64,000 nt of DNA from NORP233 sp050186825 (GTDB lineage: Bacteria > Planctomycetota > J058), in the NCBI GenBank assembly GCA_050186825.1, contig JBFWYD010000021.1, positions 1 through 64,000 of the forward strand, written 5' to 3'. The translations under genes were made by a program, and so were the position numbers. Below, piece by piece: positions 33,801-41,062 of the stretch. The notes beneath the pieces were generated by a model, which was given only the letters and a program-made list of their open reading frames with translations, was not told the origin of the DNA and did no database searches. The stretch's first letter is position 1. Each line of letters starts with the position of its first letter.

Positions 33801-34609
33801 GGCCGCCCCAGCGCCGCGGCCAGCGCGGCTCCGTCCGGGTGGCGCCGGGCGGGATCGACGCTCAGGGCCTGGTCCACGACCGCGATCAGCCAGGTCGGCG
33901 CGTCGGGGCGGAGCTTGCGCAGCGGCTCGCGCTCCGCGCGCGCGATCCGGGCCATGAGCTCGACGAAGGTGTCGCCGTTGAAGGGCGGCCGGCCGCTCAG
34001 GCACTCGTAGAGCACGGCCCCCAGCGCGAACACGTCGCAGGGCGGCCCCACGGCGGCCGCGTCGCGGATCTGCTCGGGCGCCATGTAGCCCACGGTCCCG
34101 CGCATCTCGCCGGCCGAGGAGAGCGCCACGCTCTGGCTGGCGCCGCTCACGTCCGAGCGGAAGTGCTTCGCGAGGCCCAGGTCCGCGACCAGCGGCGCCC
34201 CCTCGCCATCGAAGAGCACGTTGTCGGGCTTGACGTCGCGATGGACGACCCCCGCCGCGTGCGCGCGCCCGAGGGCCGCGGCCATCGTGCGCACGAGCCC
34301 CACCGCGTCATCGACCTCGAGCGGCCCCTGCGCCAGCCGATCGCGCAGGGTGCCGCCGGTCAGCAGCGGCATCACCAGGTAGGGCCCGTGCGGCGACTCG
34401 CCCTGATCGAGCAGCGGCACGAAGCCCTGCTGCTCCCCGAGCAGGTCCTGGAGCCGCGCCTCGCGCGCGAAGCGCTCGCCCGCCCCGGCCCGCCCCGCGC
34501 GCACCAGCTTGAGCGCCACGTGCCGGCCGCCCGGGTCCAGCGCCCGGAACACGACGCCGATCCCGCCGCGCCCGAGCTCCCCCTGGATCGTGTAGCGCCC
34601 CAGCTTCAC
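30833..34609 (-). CDS. Membrane Ser/Thr protein kinase with WD40-like sensor domain
   Basis: The 1258-aa protein starts at GTG 34609. The N-terminal Hanks-type kinase (4-270) has the glycine loop GRGGIGVV, K34, the catalytic loop HRDVKPDN (D125, N130) and MAPE. The metal-binding DFG is DLG (143-145), a tolerated change. A single membrane helix lies at about 278-300. Residues 320-1258 are repeated four-strand blades of WD40/PQQ type ('GRVLALEDYALRAWSPG', 'GTVWSWDLATR', 'GTVVLWDAVRP', 'GRALVWDLATR'), enough for two propellers. The topology puts the kinase in the cytoplasm and the propellers outside the inner membrane. This architecture is typical of Planctomycetota. The regulated process is unknown. 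Confidence 0.92.
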   Translation of the reverse strand: MKLGRYTIQGELGRGGIGVVFRALDPGGRHVALKLVRAGRAGAGERFAREARLQDLLGEQQGFVPLLDQGESPHGPYLVMPLLTGGTLRDRLAQGPLEVDDAVGLVRTMAAALGRAHAAGVVHRDVKPDNVLFDGEGAPLVADLGLAKHFRSDVSGASQSVALSSAGEMRGTVGYMAPEQIRDAAAVGPPCDVFALGAVLYECLSGRPPFNGDTFVELMARIARAEREPLRKLRPDAPTWLIAVVDQALSVDPARRHPDGAALAAALGRPRGARRRATGVVGALAVAGALGAVGALLARGAGATTAPRPDPSAGPGAATPAPSRAATPPLEPSPGPFPAAFDGALRSRRARLVEVWGHGRAGDPGVVHALALQRDGRVLALEDYALRAWSPGQPAVERSLVVCAPDEGRRFLGGALSPRGNKAVTVGERLIGWDVVDGARLNIQELGQPTRCVAIGADGYSALLALGPQVFSVSIGLGRSTDARAWAQHEGEVEALAAGTDRHLSASGKLAVLHDRIGGVIATLQHEARVVALAFAGERPLTLCEDGALRAWEVPPRARRAALREGQVLCAPARGRWLGLSVSPDGGTAALLAADALTLVDLRGGDAPDRIELGASGEELSAAAFAGSGPEGALLVGTRRGTVLRYQLELGPDLAPRRVAPLASWGLEPGHQPGTAAGVVTTPEGEALSAGTDGTVWSWDLATRTPRRGFRASEQVFVLGAAGPGQVLTAGGRALRLWALEEAGARPRLQVGFDDHVLSAAADPEGRTLAAVTLTGNLELWEVAGRRRLFGRPFKELLPKAGRPLVVAALGGRQVLVGDDQATLYRLDLDGAGRTVWAVPSARSGKDLSVIQLLDGGERALVGAEDGTVVLWDAVRPRLLARVVASGPVNAVAAAPGGKLLVAVRLGKLQLFDAQTEQLVWERPAPAGPNPYLALVPGGGPAGRALVGGAHRRVALVDLATGEEVDAAAGARETGPITSLGFGADGRHLLAVGYLGLRRWALPAGDEPPRELRRELAGTLLSTAAGGERALTSTWPHELRRQGKLELRVERWDLARGERVALEGLAGADGLSVSADGRVGAVGLETKPPALLLLDLERGAELRRIPLQRAPTRQALSSDGRLVAVRQDGLEVYEVETGRRVYQLKQGLVGELAFVPGAPPRLAYDDGLREVRVLSLPGGEEVALLPMEGIEALAGTPDGRLVSLCKDGRALVWDLATRRASESLDLGDPLDQPTAVAIAPDGRIAVGTGKGRLLLYAR

Positions 34610-34795
34610 GCCGGCAGCTTAGTTGCCCGGGATCGGCCGCGCAGCGGGAGGCCGAGGCCAGGAGTGGGCCGCTCACGAGGGAGGAGATTGCGCAGCGTCC
34701 GGAGTAGTAGGGGACTTCGTGCCCGTGCCCGTGCCCGTGCAGCAGATCCGCGGTCGCGCCACGAACCCAGAACCCAGAACCCCTCCGGAAATGAA

Positions 34796-34820
34796 GCGCC
34801 CCCCGCGGAGCGGGGGGCGC
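34796..34820 (-). terminator. Hairpin terminator of the prepilin gene
   Basis: A perfect 10-bp stem (gcgccccccg, 34796-34805, with its complement at 34811-34820) has the loop cggag. It lies 27 nt past the stop of the leftward prepilin-like gene. A weak T-rich stretch (ttcattt on the minus strand) follows. The spacer 34610-34846 also contains three to four tandem gtgccc units near 34720 and no other gene. Confidence 0.7.
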
Positions 34821-34846
34821 CGGGAGCCGGACGAACCGGAGGAACC

Positions 34847-35632
34847 TTACTGGTTCTTCGGGTCGGCCGTGCTGGAGATGGAGAGGAAGCCCTGGCCCTT
34901 CGCGGTGCCGCGCAGGTAGTCGCCCGGGTCGGGGGCCGAGGTGTCGCCGAAGTCGTAGCCCGAGGGGATGAACTCGGTCGAGGCGTCGACGTGGGTGATG
35001 TTCCAGCCGTCGGTGTGGTTGCCGTAGTCACCCGCGCCGTTGTTGGTGCCGCCAGGGTCGTCGTCGATGCGGACGCCGCGGTCCGAACCGAGGATCTTGG
35101 TCGACCCCGCGTTGCGGTTGTAGCCGCGACGCGTGTAGCCGAAGGAGAGCTCCTCGACCACGTCGGCGTTGGGATCGGCGCCGTTACGCCACGGCGGGAT
35201 CTTGTTGTCGCCCAGGCCGCCGGGGCCGGGGTTGGTCCACATCCAGAGACGCATGTTCTCGCGGATCTCGTTGTTCGTGATGGGCACGAACAGGTCGACC
35301 GACGAGGGGCAGATGAAGCCCTCGGGGTTGTCGTGATAGCCGTACCACACCACGGTGCGGTGGGCCTTCACGCCGTGGTTCCCCTGGAAGGCCCCGTCCA
35401 GCGTGCGGGTCTTCTCGTAGTGGGGCATGAAGCGCTTGTCGTCGCCGTACTGGACGACGGCCAGCGCGATCTGACGAAGGTTGTTGGCGCACTTGGTCTT
35501 GTTCGCCTTCTCCTTCGCCTTCATCAGGGCAGGCATCAGCAGCGTCGCGAGGATGCCGATGATGGCGATCACCACCAGCAGCTCGATCAGCGTGAAACCG
35601 CGCCTGCGGAGCGGGTTTCGAGTCACGGTCAA
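34847..35632 (-). CDS. Type IV prepilin-like / pseudopilin protein (planctomycete type)
   Basis: The 261-aa protein starts at TTG 35632, about 7 nt after the perfect SD GGAGGTGA on the minus strand; GTG 35626 is possible but less well spaced. The leader MTVTRNPLRRRG ends at the prepilin peptidase site before FTLIELLVVIAIIGILATLL, and a KANKTKCANNLRQIALAV helix follows. The head and the CxxNLRQ helix are those of the large prepilin-type families of Planctomycetota and Verrucomicrobiota. The body carries CPSS, and glycine-rich loops (DDDPGGTNNGAGDYGNHTDG). It would be processed at the inner membrane and assembled by, or displayed with, a type II/IV secretion-like system. No assembly genes are adjacent. 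Confidence 0.93.
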   Translation of the reverse strand: MTVTRNPLRRRGFTLIELLVVIAIIGILATLLMPALMKAKEKANKTKCANNLRQIALAVVQYGDDKRFMPHYEKTRTLDGAFQGNHGVKAHRTVVWYGYHDNPEGFICPSSVDLFVPITNNEIRENMRLWMWTNPGPGGLGDNKIPPWRNGADPNADVVEELSFGYTRRGYNRNAGSTKILGSDRGVRIDDDPGGTNNGAGDYGNHTDGWNITHVDASTEFIPSGYDFGDTSAPDPGDYLRGTAKGQGFLSISSTADPKNQ

Positions 35633-35958
35633 AGGTCACCTCCAAAGGCCAGGTTCGAACCGGTCACCCGCCCCATCGAGCAGGCTCCCGATCCGACTAC
35701 CCGGGGCGACGTGAAGGGTTCACTCGGGCCGTGTCTGGAGGTGACGGTCGGTGATAGGACGTTAAGAACGAATCCGTTCCGCGCCGACCAGACCAGATCC
35801 AGGCTCCCCGCTCCCTGCCGCCCCTCGACGCCCGCCTACGCAGCGGCCGTCCAGGTAGTGGCACGGAGGATGGCAGTCGAGCCCGGCCGAGTCAAGCGCC
35901 CCCTGGGCACGAGTTGACCCCTCCTCTTCGACCGCCGGCCGGGGCATGATCCCGGTCG
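35633..35958. promoter_or_regulatory. Divergent intergenic region
   Basis: This 326-bp gap lies between the leftward prepilin gene and the rightward kinase gene, so it must hold both promoters. It contains the prepilin SD (35635-35643), an imperfect palindrome ggaacggattcgttctt read on the minus strand near 35763-35780, and otherwise no ORF or repeat that I can support. No clear sigma70 or sigma54 box is recognised. Confidence 0.4.
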
Positions 35959-37521
35959 GTGACCCTCGACGACCTGATCGCCGCGCGGCTGCTCCACAAG
36001 AGCGACCCCGAGCTCAAGGACCGGCTGATCGAGCTGCTCGCGCAGCTCGAGTCCCGCCCCCAGCGGGGGGGGGTGGGTTTCCGGACGCTGTTGAGCGAGC
36101 TCGTGCGCGAGCAGGCGATCCCCCGCGAGCGGGCCAGCTACGTCTACGACCAGGTCGAGCGCTTCCACCGCGGCCGGGCCCTGGGGGTCTACGTCCAGCT
36201 CCTCGTCCAGGAGGGGGGTCTACCCCGCGAGCAGGTCGAGGCCCGGGTCCAGGCCCTGGGGGAGGGCTGCGACGGGGCTCGGCTGGAGCGCGCCCTGGGC
36301 GAGGCGGGGGTCCTCCCCTCCCAGACCCTGGCCCGGCTGCGCTACATGGCGAAGCTGGCCCTCGACCGCGACGCCGCCGAGCAGCTCGCGGCCTTCCAGT
36401 CGCGCCGCAAGGCGGAGAGCGCCCGGACCATGGTCGCGGGCGAGGGCTACTCGGGCGATGCGCTCGACACGGGGGTGGCCGGCGAGAAGCTCCCCAGCGG
36501 CGTCTATCGGGACGAGCTGGTGCTCCCGGGCGCGGCCGAGGCGACGGGCATCCTCGACCGGGCCGCGCTGGGCCTGGCGCTCGTGGCCCCGCGCTTCCCC
36601 GTCCCCGAGTGGGTGGACACGAGCGACGAGCTGACCGGTCGGATGGTCGGGAGCTTCCGGATCCTGGGGCTGGTCGGGCAGGGCGCCATGGCCAAGGTCT
36701 ACCTGGCGGATCGCCCCGACCTCGAGGAGCCCGTGGCGCTCAAGCTGCTCCCCGCGGGCTCGAGCAAGGAGCGCCAGGCCCGCTTCAAGCGCGAGATCCT
36801 GGCCAACGGCTTCTTCTCCCACGAGAACGTGATCGACGTCTACGACGCGGGCGTCACCGAACGCGGGCACCACTACCTGGCCATGGAGTTCTTCGACGGC
36901 ACCGACCTGGAGGAGGTCCTCGAGGCGGAGGGCACGCTCTCGCTGCTCCAGAGCCTGGAGCTGATCGTCCAGGTCCTCGACGCGCTCGAGGTCGCGCATC
37001 AGGCCGGGATCGTGCACCGCGACATCAAGCCCGGGAACATCATGGTCGACCTGGCGGGCACCCGCGCCAAGCTGACCGACTTCGGGATCGCGCTGATCAA
37101 GGACCTCGGCGACTTCAAGGGCAAGGTGTTCGAGTCGGACGACGGCGGGATCACGGGCACGCCGGAGTACCTCAGCCCCGAGCAGGCCTTCCGCGACCCC
37201 CTCGGCCCGCCCTCGGACCTCTACTCGCTCGGCTTCGTGCTCTACCGGATGCTCGCCGGGCGGCTGCCCTTCGTGGCCGAGACGATCCCCGGCTGGATCA
37301 ACTCGCACATCGCAGACGACCCAGCGCGCCTCGACGCGGTCGCCCCCGACCGCGACTGGCCCCCGCGCCTCCTGCGCCTGTTCGACCACCTCTTCGTCAA
37401 GGACCCCAAGCAGCGCCTCGGCCGGGCCGCCGACTTCCGCGGCGAGCTCCTGGCCGTGCTCGAGGAGGTCGGCGGCGGGCGGAACACGCGCGCCTTCAGC
37501 CGCATCCGCGGCGGCTTCTGA
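35959..37521 (+). CDS. Soluble Ser/Thr protein kinase with helical N-terminal domain
   Basis: The 520-aa protein starts at GTG 35959. Residues 1-215 are a predominantly helical domain of unknown family with repeated 'LL..L....GG.PREQVEARV' and 'EAGVLPSQTLARLRYMA' motifs. These resemble the short helical repeats that precede some planctomycete kinases. The Hanks kinase (about 230-490) has GQGAMAKVY, VALKLL, HRDIKPGN (D355), DFGIA, and SPEQ instead of APE. No membrane helix or C-terminal sensor is seen, so it is cytosolic. It differs from the membrane kinase encoded at 30.8-34.6 kb in having an intact DFG and its extension on the N-terminal side. Confidence 0.9.
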   Translation: MTLDDLIAARLLHKSDPELKDRLIELLAQLESRPQRGGVGFRTLLSELVREQAIPRERASYVYDQVERFHRGRALGVYVQLLVQEGGLPREQVEARVQALGEGCDGARLERALGEAGVLPSQTLARLRYMAKLALDRDAAEQLAAFQSRRKAESARTMVAGEGYSGDALDTGVAGEKLPSGVYRDELVLPGAAEATGILDRAALGLALVAPRFPVPEWVDTSDELTGRMVGSFRILGLVGQGAMAKVYLADRPDLEEPVALKLLPAGSSKERQARFKREILANGFFSHENVIDVYDAGVTERGHHYLAMEFFDGTDLEEVLEAEGTLSLLQSLELIVQVLDALEVAHQAGIVHRDIKPGNIMVDLAGTRAKLTDFGIALIKDLGDFKGKVFESDDGGITGTPEYLSPEQAFRDPLGPPSDLYSLGFVLYRMLAGRLPFVAETIPGWINSHIADDPARLDAVAPDRDWPPRLLRLFDHLFVKDPKQRLGRAADFRGELLAVLEEVGGGRNTRAFSRIRGGF

Positions 37522-37567
37522 CGGCGTCAACCATCGTCAACCACCTGATCGGATGCCAGCTCCTTCC

Positions 37568-37640
37568 GTGCTCGTGCTCGTGCTCGTTCGTGCTCGTGCT
37601 CGTGCTCGTGCTCGTGATCGTGATCGTGATCGTCGACGTG
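37568..37640. repeat. Hexamer tandem repeat (gctcgt / gatcgt)
   Basis: About eleven imperfect copies of gtgctc or gtgatc run in series between two converging genes. On the minus strand the repeat could be read as His-Glu dipeptides. The adjacent leftward transporter ends in a His/Glu/Gly/Asp-rich tail built from similar codons, so this tract may be a decayed or slipped copy of that tail. The gap 37522-37748 holds no supported gene. Confidence 0.75.
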
Positions 37641-37748
37641 AGCGTCGTCGTGATCGCGACGACGGCTCCGACCACGAAACCGATCACGCCCACGACCCCG
37701 AGCACGACGGGACTCGATCGAGCCCGCCGGGCAGCGTAGTGAGGTAGC

Positions 37749-39635
37749 TCAGGCGCCCCCGCAGGCGCTCGGCCCCGAGCAGCAGGGCTTCGAGGGGGGC
37801 GGCGGGGGCGCCTGGTCCCCGTGCTCGTGGTCCCCGTGCTCGTGGTCCCCGTGCTCGTGGTCCCCGTGCTCGTGATCGTGGTCGTGCCCCTCGCGCCGGT
37901 CCTGGTGCTGGTGCTCGGCGTGGGTGTGGGCGATGCCCAACCGCTCGAGGAAGCCGCGCGGGCCCTGGCGCCAGAGCGAGCCGGCCAGGAGCAGGGCGAA
38001 GAGCGCGCCCGCGGCCTGCTGGGCCGGCTGGGCGGGGTGCTCGGGGCCCGCCACCAGGGTCGGGACGGGCAGGGGGAGCTGGTTGATCACGAGCCCCAGG
38101 CCGATCGTGGTCCCGAGGATCACGGCGATCAGCAGCCAGGTGACGCGCGGCCCGTGGAAGCCACGCACCGCCCCGTAGGTGGTGAGGTTCGTGGCGGGGC
38201 CCGCGAGCAGGAAGGCCACCACCGCCCCGGCCGCGATCCCGCGGCTGAGGAGCACGCTCGCCACCGGGGTCGCGGAGCTGGCGCACAGGTAGATCGGCGC
38301 CGAGACCGCGGTCAGGAGCGGCACCTGCGCGGCGGCCGGGACGGCGCTCGCCGCGCTCGGCTCGAGCAGCGGGTAGATCAGGCCCGCGACCATGATCCCG
38401 GCCAGGATCCAGGGCCCGAGCTCGTCCAGGGCGTCGCGCGCGCCCTGCCACACGCGCGCCCCGGCCGCCCCGCGCGCGGCCTCGGGCTCCGGCTCGGCCT
38501 CTTGCTGGGGCGGCCCGACCAGGAGCCCCACCACCGTCCCCGCGACCAGGGCCAGGGTCACCGCGGCCAGGAAGCGGACCACGGTCAGCTGCCAGCCGAG
38601 GAGCGGGAAGGAGAGCAGGATCGAGTCGACCCCGAGCTCCGGGGTGGCGATCAGGAAGGCGACCGCGGCGGCGGCCGGGACCCCGCGGCGCATCAGGCCG
38701 CTGTAGAGGGGCACCACCCCGCAGGAGCAGATCGGGATCGGCAGCCCGAAGATCACCCCGCGCACCGCGCTGCCGAAGGCGGTGCGCCCGGTCATGAGCT
38801 GGGCCAGCCGCCGCTGCGGCACGAGCGCGAGCAGGCCCGCCCCGAGGAAGCCGATCAGGACCGCGGGGGCGCTCTCGAGGTAGAGGTGCCAGGCCATGTC
38901 GCGCCCGGCCCGCAGCGCGGGGGGCAGGCCGAGCGGCACCAGGGCCAGGGCGACCAGGCCGACCAGGGCGCCCGCGGCCGCGCTGCGGGTCGAGAGCCGG
39001 CCGTGGGTGGGGGCGTCCGCCCCGTGGCCGACCACCACGTGCAGCAGCCCGCCCGCGAGCAGGGCGTTGAGGGCGCCGGCGCCCGGCCCCTCGGCCCAGT
39101 CGCCCAGGGTCTCCGAGAGCGCGAAGCCCACGGCCGTCGCGGTCGTGACCACGGCCAGCGCGCTCAGGGCCCAGCGCGCGCCCGCCAGGCTGCGCACCGT
39201 CGAGCCCAGGAACAGCCCGACCGGGAGCCGGTGCACGAGGATCGCCAGGGTCGCGGCCACGGGCGAGAGCTCGAGCCCGGCCTCGTGGGCCTCTCCGCCG
39301 CGCGCGAGCACGGCCCCGTCCAGGCCGCCGTGCGCGGCGAGCAGCAGCAGCGCCGCGACCAGGAACACGGGCGGGCCCTCGCCCTCGTGGCGCTGGAGCA
39401 GGCGCTCGCTGAGCGTGGGCACCAGGAAGCCCAGCCCCGCCAGGAGCGGGGCCCAGCCGCCCAGGGCGCGGAAGGCCTCGGGCAGGATGAAGAGCAGGCA
39501 CAGGCCCGCGACCATCACCAGCACGAAGCCGTCGAGGAGCGCGCGCAGCGCCTCGCGCGTCTCGAGGTGCCGCGCGGCCGCGTAGCCCCCGGTCACGAGC
39601 GCGAGCGAGAAGATCAGGGCCGGGACGGCGTTCAC
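37749..39635 (-). CDS. ZIP-like / SO_0444-type permease fusion with His-rich tail
   Basis: The 628-aa membrane protein starts at GTG 39635. Residues 1-210 have about seven helices and ZIP-like signatures (LVHRLPVGLFLGS and HVVVGHG, the positions of ZIP's metal-site helices). Residues 240-560 are a DUF318/SO_0444-type permease (GLPIPICSCGVVPLYSGL, FLIATPELGVDS), a family linked to Cu/Zn or arsenical efflux. The C-terminus is HTHAEHQHQD, then four HEHGD units encoded by near-identical 15-bp repeats (37817-37876), then KPCCSGPSACGG, an evident metal-binding tail. It is likely an inner-membrane heavy-metal exporter whose tail buffers or senses the ion. SO_0444 proteins are normally about 350-450 aa without the ZIP-like half. 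Confidence 0.85.
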   Translation of the reverse strand: MNAVPALIFSLALVTGGYAAARHLETREALRALLDGFVLVMVAGLCLLFILPEAFRALGGWAPLLAGLGFLVPTLSERLLQRHEGEGPPVFLVAALLLLAAHGGLDGAVLARGGEAHEAGLELSPVAATLAILVHRLPVGLFLGSTVRSLAGARWALSALAVVTTATAVGFALSETLGDWAEGPGAGALNALLAGGLLHVVVGHGADAPTHGRLSTRSAAAGALVGLVALALVPLGLPPALRAGRDMAWHLYLESAPAVLIGFLGAGLLALVPQRRLAQLMTGRTAFGSAVRGVIFGLPIPICSCGVVPLYSGLMRRGVPAAAAVAFLIATPELGVDSILLSFPLLGWQLTVVRFLAAVTLALVAGTVVGLLVGPPQQEAEPEPEAARGAAGARVWQGARDALDELGPWILAGIMVAGLIYPLLEPSAASAVPAAAQVPLLTAVSAPIYLCASSATPVASVLLSRGIAAGAVVAFLLAGPATNLTTYGAVRGFHGPRVTWLLIAVILGTTIGLGLVINQLPLPVPTLVAGPEHPAQPAQQAAGALFALLLAGSLWRQGPRGFLERLGIAHTHAEHQHQDRREGHDHDHEHGDHEHGDHEHGDHEHGDQAPPPPPSKPCCSGPSACGGA

Positions 39636-39728
39636 GCGCGCACGTTAGCCGGCGGCGACGCCCGGCGGAATCGGGAGGTCTGCCGCCCGGAGAGAGAGAG
39701 GCCCACAGCGCGGATAGGGAGGACCCAG

Positions 39729-39984
39729 AAACACGGAACAGCAACAGCAACAGCAACCGGAAATGGGGAGCCGGAGCGGAGGCAAGTCTGCGAGCCGGAG
39801 CGGAGGCGAACCGATTTAGCTGACGACAGGCTCGCGCAGCGAGCCGCGGAAACGGGGAGCCGGAGCGGAGGCGAGTCTGGGAGCCGGAGCGGAGGCGAAC
39901 CGATTCAGCTGATGTCAGGCTCGCGCAGCGAGCCGCGGAAAATCGGTCATTCCCTGTTCCCGGTTGCTGTTGCTGTTCCGTGTT
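39729..39984. repeat. 256-bp palindromic element with 89-bp internal tandem repeat
   Basis: The outer arms are a 25-bp inverted repeat: left arm 39730-39760 (aacacggaacagcaac..., one extra cag) and right arm 39960-39984. Between them are two tandem 89-bp units (39765-39853, 39854-39942). Each unit contains gagccggagcggaggc twice and the hairpin ggctcg-cgcag-cgagcc. The element lies between the transporter start and the leftward secreted-protein stop. The remaining bases of the 39636-40022 gap hold no gene. It looks like a MITE- or REP-type unit, or a structured RNA. Confidence 0.75.
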
Positions 39985-40022
39985 CCTCCTGAGGCGAGTG
40001 CCAGTCCGCCAGGCGCCCCCTG

Positions 40023-40988
40023 CTACTTGACCTTCTTCAGCAGCTTGTTCGGGTCGGGCCGGCCCTTGATCTCGACCTCGTAGACGTAGAGCAGCATGTC
40101 GCGGGCGAACAGGCCGACCTGCCCGTCGAGCTTGCCCTTGAGCTTCTCGGTCGTCGCGGTGGTCACCCCGTCCACGGCCACCTTCAGCTCGCCGTCCTTG
40201 GCGGTCAGCGTGACCACCACGCTCCCCTTCTCGAAGGGCTCGCGCCCGAGCGGGCCGCGCCCCACCGGGTGGAAGCTGCTCCCGGCGCGCGACACGAGCT
40301 GGGCGCCGAAGCGAACCCCGCCCTTGCCCACGAACAGGACCAGGTCGCTGCGCGAGGTCATGCGCATCACCTGCAGGGTGCAGCGCACCGTGAACTCGTC
40401 CTCGAGCTCGAGCTTGTGGAGCAAGAGCCCGCCGTTCGACCCGGCCGCGAGCTCCATCCGCGTGCGGGCCTTGGGGCCGGCGTCCACCATCCGCTTGGCG
40501 CGCCCCTTCCCGCGCCCGAAGCCCTGCTCGCGGTCGGCCGCGTCGAAGCCGCGCCGGTCGAAGTCCGCCACCTGCTCGGGCGCCTTGAAGTCGTAGAGCA
40601 GCGCCACCGTGCCGTCCTTGGCGTAGCGCGCGTCGGTGGTCAGGAGCTGCTTGAGGGCCGCGGCCTCGGGCTCGTCGGGCGCCAGCTCCCGGCCCTCGCC
40701 GCCGTTGCGGCGCGCCTGGCGCTTCGCCTGGGCCTCCTCCTGCTTCTTGCGCCGCTCCTCGCGCGCCTTCTGCCGGGCGGCCTCCTTTTCGTCCTTGGGG
40801 CCCTCCGCCGGCTTGCCCCCCTCCGGCTTGGCCCCGTCGGGCTTGGCCCCGTCGGGCTTGGCCCCCTCCGGCTTGGGCTCGTCCTTCTTACCCTCCTCCT
40901 GGGGAGCATCCCCCGGCTTCGGGTCGTCGGCGGCCGCCGAGTGGGCCAGGAACAGGGTGGCGGTCAGGGCGATGGCGAGGAAGCGCAT
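40023..40988 (-). CDS. Secreted protein with Lys/Pro repeat linker and lectin-like domain
   Basis: The 321-aa protein starts at ATG 40988. A clean Sec signal (MRFLAIALTATLFLAHSAAA) is followed by a low-complexity spacer built from EGAKPDGAKPDGAKPEGG units and a charged KAREERRKKQEEAQAKRQ helix (about 20-100). Residues 130-315 are all-beta with WD-less 'LELEDEFTVRCTLQV', 'GELKVAVDGV' and 'GQVGLFARDMLLYVYEVEI'. This is the concanavalin-like fold of the DUF1080/3-keto-disaccharide hydrolase family, very abundant in Planctomycetota. Catalytic activity is not evident; it may bind cell-surface glycans. Export to periplasm or surface is expected. Confidence 0.85.
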   Translation of the reverse strand: MRFLAIALTATLFLAHSAAADDPKPGDAPQEEGKKDEPKPEGAKPDGAKPDGAKPEGGKPAEGPKDEKEAARQKAREERRKKQEEAQAKRQARRNGGEGRELAPDEPEAAALKQLLTTDARYAKDGTVALLYDFKAPEQVADFDRRGFDAADREQGFGRGKGRAKRMVDAGPKARTRMELAAGSNGGLLLHKLELEDEFTVRCTLQVMRMTSRSDLVLFVGKGGVRFGAQLVSRAGSSFHPVGRGPLGREPFEKGSVVVTLTAKDGELKVAVDGVTTATTEKLKGKLDGQVGLFARDMLLYVYEVEIKGRPDPNKLLKKVK

Positions 40989-41062
40989 GGACGTAGCTCC
41001 GGTTGTCCCCCGAACGCGCGGGGCTGGCCTGGGTTTCGCGACCCTGACCCCCGAGGTGCCCC

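Noticed and set aside
31499..35917. A 1472-codon plus-strand frame across the WD40 kinase and prepilin genes
   Set aside because: It runs antisense to a kinase with all catalytic motifs and to a clear prepilin, and it has no domain of its own.
37496..37705. 69-codon minus-strand frame with a hydrophobic start and TSTSTS/EHEHEH tail
   Set aside because: It is produced by the hexamer repeat and overlaps the kinase 3' end; no SD is seen.
37553..37747. 64-codon plus-strand frame in the same repeat
   Set aside because: RARARDRDRD composition is a translation of the hexamer tract; it is not credible as a gene.
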